17,774 bases of DNA from Treponema sp. (GTDB lineage Bacteria > Spirochaetota > Spirochaetia > Treponematales > Breznakiellaceae), in NCBI GenBank assembly GCA_031268245.1, contig JAIRXN010000090.1, positions 1 to 17,774 on the forward strand. The letters are read 5' to 3'. This document shows, one piece after another, positions 1 through 8,371 of the stretch. Below the pieces are notes generated by a model, which was not told the origin of the DNA, searched no databases, and saw only the letters and a program-made list of their open reading frames with translations. The stretch's first letter is position 1, and every line of letters begins with the position of its first letter. Both the position numbers and the translations under genes were made by a program.

Positions 1-449
1 ACAGCAGCGGCGAGTTTTGCAGTACGTTAACCCTCACCGATGTCTGTTCAGGCTGGACGGTGGTCACTGCGCAATCGCGCCCATATCAGGGTAAAAGCGG
101 CTGTCGAGCGGATTCACAAGACCCTTCCCGCTTTTAGGGCTGGATAGCGATAAGGGCGGCGAATTCATCAATACCCAAGTCAAACAATGGCGTGATGACA
201 ACGGCATCCGGTTTACCCGCAGCCGCCCCTGCCGCAAAAAATGACACCTGCTTTGTCGAACAAAAAAACGGCGATGGTGTCCGCAAAAGCGTCGGCTGCT
301 ACCGCTACGATTCCGATGACGAGACCGCCGCCCCCGCCGAGGTTTACCGCCGTCTCAACCCGCCGGTGAACTTCCGGTACCCGTCTATCAAAATTACCGG
401 CAAGAAACGACTCCGAAACGGCAGACTCAAAATCAACAACCTCTGGTAG
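1..449 (+). pseudogene. Decayed IS transposase (DDE integrase-type), 3' part
   Basis: This is a remnant of an rve-type (DDE) transposase gene that begins left of the window. Recognisable pieces lie in changing frames: LTLTDVCSGWT (first Asp at 39-41), then SLRNRAH...AVERIHKTLPAF, then LGLDSDKGGEFIN (second Asp), then NDTCFVEQKNGDGVRK (the Glu) and KITGKKRLRNGR. Reading through needs three frameshifts, near 60, near 133 and in the A-run at 235-241, which carries six A where RKND needs five. An in-frame TAG also lies at 135-137. All three catalytic acidic residues survive, but the protein stops at 447-449 right after the NGR motif. From memory, relatives continue for several dozen residues more, so the C-terminus looks lost too. 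The 85-codon open stretch at 192-449 is only the last intact segment and not a gene in its own right. The family assignment comes from remembered motifs. Confidence 0.85.
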
Positions 450-460
450 AGGATGCCGAT

Positions 461-517
461 GGTCAGATTTCCTAGATGATACATCCATCTCTTTCGGTCA
501 GATTTTTGAATGATACA
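461..517. repeat. Pair of short direct repeats, probable IS end
   Basis: Two near-identical units, 461-483 and 496-517, both begin GGTCAGATTT and both end ATGATACA, with 4-5 variable bases between. They lie between the transposase remnant and the stop codon of the protease gene at 535. Position and form suggest the terminal region of the same insertion element. That is inference, because the other end is outside the window. Confidence 0.6.
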
Positions 518-534
518 CTACGTCCTTAACTGGA

Positions 535-2352
535 TTAAAGAGTATCGGGCGAATCCAGGACGGCGGGAAGCTGCATGACTGTTTCCATGTAGCCCTGGCG
601 GCGTTTCTTGACATTGATATCCATCACCGCATAACCTTCCTTTTCCCATACCCGGAAACTACGGATCGAGACGGAATCCTGTTCCGAAAGGCTGGCCTCA
701 TCGGCGATGGAGCCCCGGACTACCTTCTTTACAAGGTAGGATGAAGAGAAAGATTTCCCCAGGGAGGGAGATAGAATGAGTCCGAAGAGGGGGGCGGCCA
801 TCCGTTCCCGGCTGTCCTTCTTTGCCGCTTCGGCAAGGGGAACATCGGGCCGCGGAACACTGATCAGCACTACCCTGGTTAAACTTTCCTGCCTGCTTTC
901 CCCGAATTCCAGCGCCACCAGTTCACCGGGCCTGGTGTGGAAGATCTGATCCTGCAATGCCGGAATCAGGGCTCCCTGCGGGGCTTCAATCGTCTTACCG
1001 TTGATGGTTCTGATGAAGGCTCCTTCCTTAATCCGCTGCTCCGATGCGGGGGTAAAGGGGGCCGTATAGATGATCTCTGCGCCGTTCGTAGTTTCATTCA
1101 GGGTGAGGCCCAGCCAGGGCCGTTCCGCCTTGCCCCCCTTGATCATCGCAGGCAGCGCGGCGGCAAGCCTCTCCGCGGGAACGGCGAAGTTGAGACCCTG
1201 GAAAGCCTCGATTCCCGCAAAGACAATACCCACAAGCCGGCCGTCCCTGTCCACCACCGGCCCGCCGGAATTCCCGTGATTCACCGAGGCGTCGATCTGG
1301 ATCACATCCCCAATCTGGAGAAAACGCCGGCCCAGTGCGCTGACAATTCCCTGAGTTACCGTTTTTTCAAGCCCGACAGGAGACCCAATCGCATAGATCG
1401 TCTCCCCTACCCTTGGTGTGATACGATCAACCACGGAAAAAACATATTCCGGTTTCAGATCCGCCTTTATCAGGGCAAGATCCATGGTCTTGTCCCAGCC
1501 GATTACCTTTGCGGGAATCCGGGGACTTGAGGCATCCCCCATGCGTATATACATCCGGGAAATACCTTCGTAGGAAGGATCAACTTCACTTTCGATCACA
1601 TGGTAGTTGGTTATGAGGAGCCCCGAAGCGTCAACAAAAAAGGCTGAACCGAGCACCCTGTCGGGAATGCCCCTGCCCCGCTCTATCCTCATGCCCCGGT
1701 CAATCAGTATCGTTACCACGCCCTTGATCATGTCGGGAGGCGCATCCCCGCCTTCGGCATAGATCCTGAGTTCCTCCGGAATCTCTCCTCCGGCAGTTTC
1801 CGCGATTGAGAGGAAACGTGCGGCAGTCCTCCGCTGCCGGGCTTCCATGGCCTTCTCCAGAAAAAAGAGGGCGTCTTCCGGACTCAGGGCCTTCAATTCA
1901 TTGGCTTGGATGGCGGAAAGAAAGGCGCCGAGACTGTTTCCCGCGGCAAGCTGTTTCTTTGCATCGGCAAGGAGCAGATCCGGTTCCTGACCGGTACTTT
2001 CCACCGTGATACCGAGGCTCGAGAGAGAGCGGGCAAGGGAAGCCGCATCATCGTAGCGTTCCTCCCGGACAGCATCTGCCTGGGCCTGCCGGAGATTCTC
2101 CACAGACTGAGCTTCCAGCGATTCCAGTTCCGCGGCAACATCGCTTTCCTGCCAGTCAGGATAGATCGTTTTATATACCCCAATGAGGTGAATGGCCCTG
2201 CCGGGTTCTCTGGAAACTTCCGTCCTTATGGTTTCAATACGCAGTTCATTGGTGGAACGCTTGGGCTCCAAACGCCGTTCCTGAGCGGTCATCGAAAGGC
2301 ACGAAGAAAAGAGCAAGGATATAGATACCAAAACCGAACAAAACTTGTTCAT
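535..2352 (-). CDS. Secreted HtrA-like trypsin-family serine protease
   Basis: A 605-residue protein. The start at 2352 is chosen because GCGGAGG stands 6 bases upstream and a signal peptide follows at once. Longer in-frame readings would overlap the preceding gene. Residues 1-20 are hydrophobic and end LLFSSC, a spirochaete-style relaxed lipobox, so it may be a lipoprotein (Cys18). Residues 25-205 are largely helical and charged, an unusually long leader before the protease. The trypsin-like domain covers about 210-400 with the whole triad visible: His251 (LLITNYHVI), Asp291 (DLALIKAD) and Ser362 (GNSGGPV). Residues 410-500 look like a divergent PDZ domain (PWLGLTLNE, then IRTINGKTIEAP), followed by about 100 residues I cannot assign. 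It should act outside the inner membrane in protein quality control. It is the last gene of the rplY-tilS-ftsH unit, 19 bases after its neighbour, and IS debris abuts its 3' end. Confidence 0.85.
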   Translation of the reverse strand: MNKFCSVLVSISLLFSSCLSMTAQERRLEPKRSTNELRIETIRTEVSREPGRAIHLIGVYKTIYPDWQESDVAAELESLEAQSVENLRQAQADAVREERYDDAASLARSLSSLGITVESTGQEPDLLLADAKKQLAAGNSLGAFLSAIQANELKALSPEDALFFLEKAMEARQRRTAARFLSIAETAGGEIPEELRIYAEGGDAPPDMIKGVVTILIDRGMRIERGRGIPDRVLGSAFFVDASGLLITNYHVIESEVDPSYEGISRMYIRMGDASSPRIPAKVIGWDKTMDLALIKADLKPEYVFSVVDRITPRVGETIYAIGSPVGLEKTVTQGIVSALGRRFLQIGDVIQIDASVNHGNSGGPVVDRDGRLVGIVFAGIEAFQGLNFAVPAERLAAALPAMIKGGKAERPWLGLTLNETTNGAEIIYTAPFTPASEQRIKEGAFIRTINGKTIEAPQGALIPALQDQIFHTRPGELVALEFGESRQESLTRVVLISVPRPDVPLAEAAKKDSRERMAAPLFGLILSPSLGKSFSSSYLVKKVVRGSIADEASLSEQDSVSIRSFRVWEKEGYAVMDINVKKRRQGYMETVMQLPAVLDSPDTL

Positions 2353-2371
2353 ACTATGCCTCCGCATGGCT

Positions 2372-4081
2372 TTAACGCTCTCTCCTCCCGTCTCCATCCA
2401 GATCCCAAGAGGGAACGGCAGTCCCGCCGGGAAGATACTCTTCGGCGCTTTCATAGATCCCATCCCCATCCCAATCGCTTTCCGTATACTCGATGATCGC
2501 CGGAAGATCCCAGGGGAACCGGTCATCCCGTAAACCTTCTTCCCCTGCGATCTCCTGTTTGAAACGCCTGAGAGTTTCCATTCTTCCGTCCAGATCCAGA
2601 TCCAGTCTTTCCTGTACGGGCCTTCCCCGGGAATACTGTGTTTCCGAAACTTTGCGGCCGTCAAGGTATTCCGCCGAATTCAACGCTATGCTTCCTTCCA
2701 GTTTTATCCGTTCTTCGGCGCCGCCGAACTCCGCACTGGGACGCCGGATCTCTATCGCAGACGAAACCAGCGTCCTCCGGGTCAGCGGACTGTAATCCTC
2801 TTCCGGCAGAGGGTAAAGGAGCCCTGAAGGCCCGCCGGGAAGATCGACAAACCTGAACGGCCTGTACAAAAATTCTCCGGGCCCGGGAATATAGATCTCG
2901 GCATTACATTCCGTTCGGAGAACCGCAGGATACTTCTCCCAGTAAACGGTAAATTTCCTGCGCTCTTCCCTGCTGCGGGGCAGGGCAAAAACTCCCGTCC
3001 CCGGCGCAGACACGGATGCGGAGGCAGGAAAATCCCCCGCTTCAAAAGACACCTCAAGCTCGTTAAGGCCGTCCTGATCGACATCCTGAGCGAATGATTG
3101 AAGCATCCCGTTCAGGTAACGGGCCTGCGATTCCGGTCTGCCGTCCCGATCTTTATCCAGTGTAATAACACCGGAAAACTTAAGAAGATTACGTCTGTAA
3201 TACTCCCGCCCTTCCGAACTGCGAAGGAATCTCCATACCGCATCAAGCAGGGCATGGGAAACACTTCTTTCGCCGTTTCTTACCGCAAAGAGTTCATCAA
3301 CCGCCGTAAAATCGTCAATTATCCCCAGATTGAGAGATGCGGGAATGCTCTCCCGGGAAGGATTCCCCTTTGCCCGGTAGGCTTCCACAAGACGGCGGGC
3401 CTCCGCACTGTCCCGGATAAAGGGGGCGGCAAGCCAGGCCAACTCGGGGTCAGCCTCCAGAAGGTAGGGAAGCCGCCGGAGGGCCAGTACCGCCAGGCTT
3501 AATTCATTGGCCTCAGGAGGGCGCAGGCTGATAAAATCTTCGTGTAAATAATCGAAAAATATGTGTACAGGCCGGGGATCACGCGGATAACGGCTCAGGG
3601 TTTGGGCCAGAACATTGTAAAAAGAACGTATGTCCGGAATACCCTTCAGGGCCAGAAGGGTCAATACCAGCGTATCGTTGTCCTGCATATTCTCTCTGAG
3701 GAGATTCAGAGCCCCGGCGTAGTTTTTGACTCCGATAAGAACCTCTGCTTCAAGGAGGCCGCAATCAGAGCGGGTGTAACGCATCCATCTCCCCGCTTCC
3801 CTGGCCCAGCCCAGCGCCTCAAGCACAGCGCCCTTGGGCAGGCCCTCATGGTTGCGGGCCAGGGCCAACAGATAGGAAAGATCCGAAGAAACATCCCGGT
3901 AATCGGCGCTTTTCTCCAGTCCCGGCAGGGCTTCGCTCCAGCGGCCTGCCGCAATAGTCCTTTCCGCCCATTGGACATAGAGATCCGCAGAGGCGGTTTC
4001 TCCGGGCCGGGGATCGGGAATCTGGGCAAAAAGGAACATATAAGGGAGGGAGAGTAAGACGGAAAAAAGGAATTTCTTCAT
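2372..4081 (-). CDS. Secreted helical-repeat protein with five DxDxDG motifs
   Basis: A 569-residue protein of unknown function. The start at 4081 is preferred because MKKFLFSVLL begins a clear signal peptide, with cleavage likely after LFA near residue 19. An in-frame ATG at 4132 would put 17 polar residues ahead of it. No strong ribosome site is visible at either. Residues 30-250 look like TPR or similar helical hairpins, rich in Ala, Leu and Tyr. The second half carries five acidic motifs of the EF-hand-loop or dockerin kind: DKDRDG (309), DVDQDG (333), DLDLDG (494), DWDGDG (536) and DLDGDG (560), the last at the extreme C-terminus. Such loops commonly bind calcium in extracytoplasmic proteins; binding here is inferred. 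The gene lies 63 bases after ftsH and 19 bases before the HtrA-like protease, so co-expression is likely. I do not recognise a named family. Confidence 0.85.
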   Translation of the reverse strand: MKKFLFSVLLSLPYMFLFAQIPDPRPGETASADLYVQWAERTIAAGRWSEALPGLEKSADYRDVSSDLSYLLALARNHEGLPKGAVLEALGWAREAGRWMRYTRSDCGLLEAEVLIGVKNYAGALNLLRENMQDNDTLVLTLLALKGIPDIRSFYNVLAQTLSRYPRDPRPVHIFFDYLHEDFISLRPPEANELSLAVLALRRLPYLLEADPELAWLAAPFIRDSAEARRLVEAYRAKGNPSRESIPASLNLGIIDDFTAVDELFAVRNGERSVSHALLDAVWRFLRSSEGREYYRRNLLKFSGVITLDKDRDGRPESQARYLNGMLQSFAQDVDQDGLNELEVSFEAGDFPASASVSAPGTGVFALPRSREERRKFTVYWEKYPAVLRTECNAEIYIPGPGEFLYRPFRFVDLPGGPSGLLYPLPEEDYSPLTRRTLVSSAIEIRRPSAEFGGAEERIKLEGSIALNSAEYLDGRKVSETQYSRGRPVQERLDLDLDGRMETLRRFKQEIAGEEGLRDDRFPWDLPAIIEYTESDWDGDGIYESAEEYLPGGTAVPSWDLDGDGRRER

Positions 4082-4144
4082 CTCAGGCCCTGTCCCCTCA
4101 GCTCTCCGAAGGGCAAAATCCGCAGCATGCACAGGCCGCCGCTC

Positions 4145-6031
4145 TTATCCTGAAAGGGAGGCCGGATTTACCCGGGGCGGCATACCCAGGATCTCCCGTA
4201 TCTCATCGTCAACCAGGGTTTCCCGGATCATCAGGGCTTCGGCTACCTTTTCCAGTTCCAGCCTGTGGCCTTCGATGATCCTGCGGGCGCTATCCATCGC
4301 CTTTTCCAGTATCTCATTTACCGCCTTGTCGATCTTCCGGGCTGTATCCTCGGAATAATCCTTGTGACGGGCAATCTCCTTACCCAGGAAGATGGGTTCC
4401 TCCTCCTGTCCGTAAGCCACCGGCCCCAGTTCCTCCGCCATGCCCCATTCACAGACCATGTGCCGGGCCATTTCGGTCGCCTGCTGAATGTCCTGCTTGG
4501 TTCCCGTGGTTGTTTCGTTGTAGATCAGTTTCTCGGCCGTCCAGCCGCCATAGCAGATAACGATGCGGTCTTCTATCCAGCCCCTGGTACGGCTGTAGCT
4601 GTCCTCTTCGGGAAGGGACATCGCCATGCCCAGGGCCCGGCCATGGGGTACAATGGTTACCTTGTGGAGCGGATCTGCATTTTTGAGGTAGTAGTGAAGC
4701 AGGGCATGGCCCGATTCATGGACAGCGGTCATCCGCTTTTCCCTGTCGGAGATAACCAGAGTGGTTCTGGCCACCCCCATGAGTATCTTGTCCCTGGCTT
4801 CTTCAAAGTCCCTGATGCCGACTTCGGCCTTGTCCGTCCTCGCGGCAAAGAGGGCCGCCTCGTTCACCAGGTTGGCAATATCAGCGCCGCTCATGCCGGG
4901 AGTCGCCCGCGCAATACGGGAAAGATCCACATCTTTGCCCAAAGGGATCTTGGCGGAATGGAGCTTCAATATATCTTCCCGTTCTTTTATGTCGGGCATG
5001 GCTACCACTACCTGCCTGTCAAAACGGCCGGGACGGAGCAAGGCCGGATCCAGTACATCGGGCCTGTTTGTGGCGGCGAGGATTATCACCCCGTCCTTGG
5101 AATCAAAACCGTCCATTTCAACCAGAAGCTGGTTCAGTGTCTGCTCCCGCTCATCGTGGCCTCCGCCGTAGCCTGCGCCCCTGGTACGACCCACCGCATC
5201 CAGCTCATCAATAAAAATGATACAGGGATGACTGCGGCGGCCCTGTTCAAAGAGATCCCTCACCCGGCTGGCTCCCACACCCACAAACATTTCAACAAAA
5301 GCGGCGCCCGACATGTGGAAAAAGGCGACTCCCGCCTCTCCCGCTACCGCCCTGGCCATGAGCGTCTTTCCCGTGCCGGGCATACCCACCAGGAGCACTC
5401 CCTTGGGTATCTTGGCGCCCATCTTTGTAAATTTCCCCGGTTCCTTGAGAAAGGAGACCACTTCTTCAAGCTCATATTTTGCATCTTTCTGGCCTGCCAC
5501 ATCGGAGAAGGTAACTTTCTTCCCCTCGTCCCGGTAGAGCTTGGCCCGGCTCTTGCCGAACTGGAAAGCCTTGTTTCCCGCCCCCTGCATGTTCCTCATC
5601 ATGAACCAGATGAAACCGAAACCTATGATCCACGGAAGAAATTCAAGGAGAATCCGCCAGGGGCTTATCCTTGAAGCCGCTCCGGCAACATTGACCCTCT
5701 TCTCTTCGAGCCTGGAAAGCAGCGCCGGATCTTCATAGGGAATAATTGTCCGCAGTTGAGCGGCATTCTGCGCAGCGCCTTTCAGGTAAATATCCAGCGT
5801 ACCGTTATCCCGAATGGTAACCGATTCGATCTGCTCCTGGGCCAGATAACGGTTAAAGTCGGAGTAGCGTATCTCTTTGACCGGCGTACTGCCTTCGTTC
5901 CTGAAAAAATAAAACGCAAAGAGCCCGGCCATGAGGACGAAGAAGACCAGGGCAATCCGGTTCGGCTTGCCTCCCTGCAGATTGGGACGGCTCGGTCTTA
6001 CCGGCGGTTTTTCATTCTTGTCATTCTCCAT
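4145..6031 (-). CDS. ftsH: ATP-dependent zinc metalloprotease FtsH
   Basis: A 628-residue membrane AAA+ protease that extracts and degrades membrane and short-lived cytosolic proteins as a hexamer. Transmembrane segments lie at about 25-42 and 127-147, flanking a periplasmic domain. The AAA module shows Walker A GMPGTGKT (216-223), Walker B IIFIDE (271-276), the FVG pore loop (249-251) and the second region of homology ending GRFDRQ. The protease domain has the zinc motif HESGH (438-442) and a third ligand Asp514 in TKQDIQQAT. Two small departures from the common consensus are Met for the first Pro of GPPGTGKT and Ser for Ala in HEAGH; both should be tolerated. GGGGGT stands 9 bases before the ATG. 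The gene begins 27 bases after tilS ends. Length and domain order are normal. Confidence 0.98.
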   Translation of the reverse strand: MENDKNEKPPVRPSRPNLQGGKPNRIALVFFVLMAGLFAFYFFRNEGSTPVKEIRYSDFNRYLAQEQIESVTIRDNGTLDIYLKGAAQNAAQLRTIIPYEDPALLSRLEEKRVNVAGAASRISPWRILLEFLPWIIGFGFIWFMMRNMQGAGNKAFQFGKSRAKLYRDEGKKVTFSDVAGQKDAKYELEEVVSFLKEPGKFTKMGAKIPKGVLLVGMPGTGKTLMARAVAGEAGVAFFHMSGAAFVEMFVGVGASRVRDLFEQGRRSHPCIIFIDELDAVGRTRGAGYGGGHDEREQTLNQLLVEMDGFDSKDGVIILAATNRPDVLDPALLRPGRFDRQVVVAMPDIKEREDILKLHSAKIPLGKDVDLSRIARATPGMSGADIANLVNEAALFAARTDKAEVGIRDFEEARDKILMGVARTTLVISDREKRMTAVHESGHALLHYYLKNADPLHKVTIVPHGRALGMAMSLPEEDSYSRTRGWIEDRIVICYGGWTAEKLIYNETTTGTKQDIQQATEMARHMVCEWGMAEELGPVAYGQEEEPIFLGKEIARHKDYSEDTARKIDKAVNEILEKAMDSARRIIEGHRLELEKVAEALMIRETLVDDEIREILGMPPRVNPASLSG

Positions 6032-6058
6032 GTATGTTATACCCCCGATCTCCCGAAT

Positions 6059-7393
6059 CTATACGGAAATTTCCAAACAAACTATTCTCTTTTTTCCTGA
6101 ATTCTCCGCAGCCGCGTTTCTCCGGTAAAGAATCCCGTAAACCCAGCCGGCGCCTTCGTTACAGGGCCGCAGCGCCGCGACCAGCCCTTCCCCGTCAACA
6201 AACGCCAGATCCCCCTCCCGTACCGCCGAACCCAGAAAATCACGGAGATTCTTGTCCCCGCCCCTTCCGGGAGAAACCATGTCGGTTTTCAGGCAGGGAC
6301 GCACAAGCAGGGGCAGTGCGGCGCACAAAACCTGTTCTCCGGCTTTTTCAGGCGCATTATCATCACGCACATTAATGTTTAAAACAGGAACCGTGTAATT
6401 GAGCTTATATTTTCCGGGGCTTTTAATCAACAGTGCAAAGCCCTTCTCCCTCTCCCCTCTGCGGCCCGGCTTTATGCGGACAAAATCTCCTTCCCGGCAC
6501 ACACGAAGCGCGCCGAGATCCGCCCCGTTCACGAGACCCCGGCTAAAAGCCCGGAGGACTTTCCGCTTGGGCCTAAGGTTCTCCCTTTTCCCCGCGAGCG
6601 TGTCAATCCCCAGGAAGAGGGCCTCCTCCCGGACTATTTCGGGAGCCCTGAAAAAGACGGCGGCATGGCAGCGCAGGCCCTTCCCCAGTTCCGCCTCCCA
6701 GACCAGACGGGAAGCTTCGGCGCGTAAAAAATCCACGGAGAGACGCTGGGTTTCCCCCAGGGCGGAGAAGGCCGCCCTCCAGCGGGGAAATTCGGTATCC
6801 AGCAGGGGGATGAGTCTGTTCCTCACCCGGTTGCGGAAGAAACGGATATCATCGTTACTCTTATCCTTCCTGTAGGAAATGCCGCGCTCTTCCAGATAGG
6901 CAAGAACATCCCTGCGGCTCAGGGCAATAAGAGGCCGCAGAATCTTCCCGCTGCTCCGGGGCATGGAGGCCAGACCCGCAGGCCCGGAACCGGAGAGAAG
7001 ACGCATGAGCAAGGTTTCAAGAAGATCGTCCGCGGTGTGGGCTATGCAGAGACGGGATGCGCCGGTTCTGCGGCATTCGGCAGCAAAGATCCTCTGCCTG
7101 AAGGAACGGGCAGCCGCCTCTATGCCCCCCTCCCCGGCCTTTTCCACTATTTTCCCGTGCCGGATGTGAAGCGTCCTGCAGGGAATACGGCGCTGCCTGC
7201 AGAATTCCTGAACAAAGAGAGCATCGCCCCGGCTTTCGGCCTCGCTTCGTATGCCGTGCTCCACATGGATTACCCTCAGGCGGAAACCGGCTCCCCCTTC
7301 CTTCAGGGAAAAGAGAGCGCTTAACATGGCGATGGAATCGGCCCCGCCGGAAACCGCGGCCAGCAAAAGGGAGGAAGAAACACAATCCCCCAT
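6059..7393 (-). CDS. tilS: tRNA(Ile)-lysidine synthase TilS
   Basis: A 444-residue N-type ATP pyrophosphatase that converts C34 of tRNA-Ile(CAU) to lysidine so that it reads AUA and is charged with Ile. The P-loop SGGADS lies at residues 15-20, followed by HVEHGIR, AHTADDLLETLLMRLL, and RNRVRNRLIPLL in the linker. The C-terminal TilS domain is visible in the NLRDFL and DLAFVDGEGLVAAL region. The first ATG (7393) has no clear ribosome site. The frame stays open upstream with family-like residues (FESSVSAALAAE) before the ATG, but no ATG, GTG or TTG occurs there back to the L25 stop, only a CTG and an ATA, so the true start is uncertain. The gene follows L25 by 74 bases and precedes ftsH by 27. 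Confidence 0.95.
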   Translation of the reverse strand: MGDCVSSSLLLAAVSGGADSIAMLSALFSLKEGGAGFRLRVIHVEHGIRSEAESRGDALFVQEFCRQRRIPCRTLHIRHGKIVEKAGEGGIEAAARSFRQRIFAAECRRTGASRLCIAHTADDLLETLLMRLLSGSGPAGLASMPRSSGKILRPLIALSRRDVLAYLEERGISYRKDKSNDDIRFFRNRVRNRLIPLLDTEFPRWRAAFSALGETQRLSVDFLRAEASRLVWEAELGKGLRCHAAVFFRAPEIVREEALFLGIDTLAGKRENLRPKRKVLRAFSRGLVNGADLGALRVCREGDFVRIKPGRRGEREKGFALLIKSPGKYKLNYTVPVLNINVRDDNAPEKAGEQVLCAALPLLVRPCLKTDMVSPGRGGDKNLRDFLGSAVREGDLAFVDGEGLVAALRPCNEGAGWVYGILYRRNAAAENSGKKRIVCLEISV

Positions 7394-7467
7394 TTCCGCA
7401 GCCAGAGCGGCGGATACGGAGGATTCGAAAAAGGGAGAAAAAGGACGGTTTTTTTGCGGCGCGGACT

Positions 7468-8124
7468 TTATTTCTTTTCCGCTTCGGCCTCTGCGGCCGC
7501 GCCGGCTGCGGCAGCAGGGGATCCTGCAGCGGCAAGGGCAGCATCTTCGGCAGCGGGCGCCGCAGCCTCTTCAGCCTTGGCGAATTTCACCAGGGCGACA
7601 ACCTGATCTCCGGCGCTGATAAGTTTGACGCCTTCATTCAGGGGAATATCCCGGACGTGAATGGACTGATTAGCGTCCAAACCGGAAATATCCACAACGA
7701 TCCTTTCCGGCAGATCTCTGGGGAAACATTCCACTTCAATTTCGTGAAGCGGGGATTCAAGAATACCGCCGTTTCGTACCCCGATGGGAGTCCCGTTAAG
7801 ATGAACGGAAACACGGGCACGCAGAAGGGTATCCTGTTCGACTTCATAGAAATCCACATGGAGGATCTTCCCGTCGGTGATGTTCCGCTGGGTATCCTTG
7901 ACAAATGCGTCATGGGACTTGCCTTCAATATCCACCTTGACGATGGTACTTTCGGAAATATTTTTGATCCCGTTGGAAAATTCCAGGGCATCAAGATCCA
8001 GGGCTATCGAATTCCCGGCTCTTCCGTAGAGAATTCCGGGAATGCGGCCGCTCCGCCTGATCCGCCGGGCCTCGGCAGAACCCTTTCCGGCCCTGTTCTT
8101 AGCTGTTAAAACCACTTGCGCCAT
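7468..8124 (-). CDS. rplY: 50S ribosomal protein L25 (CTC/TL5 type)
   Basis: A 218-residue long-form L25 that binds 5S rRNA. Residues 1-93 match the 5S-binding domain (start MAQVVLTAKNR, then GRIPGILYG and HVDFYEV). Residues 95-185 match the TL5-type C-terminal beta domain (HEIEVECFPRDLPERI, then DISGLDANQSIHVRDI). The last 35 residues are an Ala/Glu low-complexity tail ending EKK. GAGGAG sits just upstream of the ATG, and a strong promoter lies at 8148-8176, so this is the first gene of the leftward unit. In Borrelia and Bacillus this gene (ctc) is followed by pth. Here tilS follows directly. Confidence 0.97.
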   Translation of the reverse strand: MAQVVLTAKNRAGKGSAEARRIRRSGRIPGILYGRAGNSIALDLDALEFSNGIKNISESTIVKVDIEGKSHDAFVKDTQRNITDGKILHVDFYEVEQDTLLRARVSVHLNGTPIGVRNGGILESPLHEIEVECFPRDLPERIVVDISGLDANQSIHVRDIPLNEGVKLISAGDQVVALVKFAKAEEAAAPAAEDAALAAAGSPAAAAGAAAEAEAEKK

Positions 8125-8147
8125 TCTACATGCTCCTCATTTCGTAT

Positions 8148-8176
8148 TTTATACCATATCCTGAATTGCGGGTCAA
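8148..8176 (-). promoter_or_regulatory. Sigma70-type promoter of the rplY-tilS-ftsH unit
   Basis: On the minus strand TTGACC (8171-8176) is followed by a 17-base spacer and TATAAA (8148-8153). Transcription would start near 8141, leaving a leader of about 17 bases that carries the L25 ribosome site. This is the best promoter match in the window. Confidence 0.8.
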
Positions 8177-8301
8177 GCTTAGCCTTGAAAGACTTATCCG
8201 GCAGCTAAACGGGCTGCAGGGGCTGTAACTTTTTTCACGCTGCCCCGGGGGACAAGTTTGCCCGGAATGAGAATATTTTCCGGAGGGCCGTCGTCAATCC
8301 C

Positions 8302-8371
8302 CAGCGGGCCAAACCCTTCGAACCCTGCATCTTTACAAAGGCAAAAACTTTTACTGGGACGACAGGGTTCG
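8302..8371. repeat. 70-bp direct repeat, copy 1, with tRNA-Gln 3' fragment
   Basis: Identical over 70 bases to 8459-8528. Its right end (8354-8371) equals the last 18 bases of the adjacent tRNA-Gln gene (discriminator, 3' acceptor strand, half of the T arm), after which similarity stops. It is therefore a truncated tRNA 3' end plus 52 bases of flank, lying downstream of the intact tRNA gene in the tRNA's reading direction. Confidence 0.95.

Noticed and set aside
192..449. 85-codon open frame as a free-standing small gene
   Set aside because: It is the last intact piece of the frameshifted transposase; upstream pieces in other frames carry the rest of the same domain.
4265..5674. 469-codon open frame on the plus strand
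   Set aside because: Lies antisense inside ftsH, has no domain pattern, and is explained by the GC-rich codon structure of ftsH.
7017..7544. 175-codon minus-strand frame overlapping L25 and tilS
   Set aside because: Out of frame with both recognised proteins, Arg/Pro-rich, no ribosome site or family motif.
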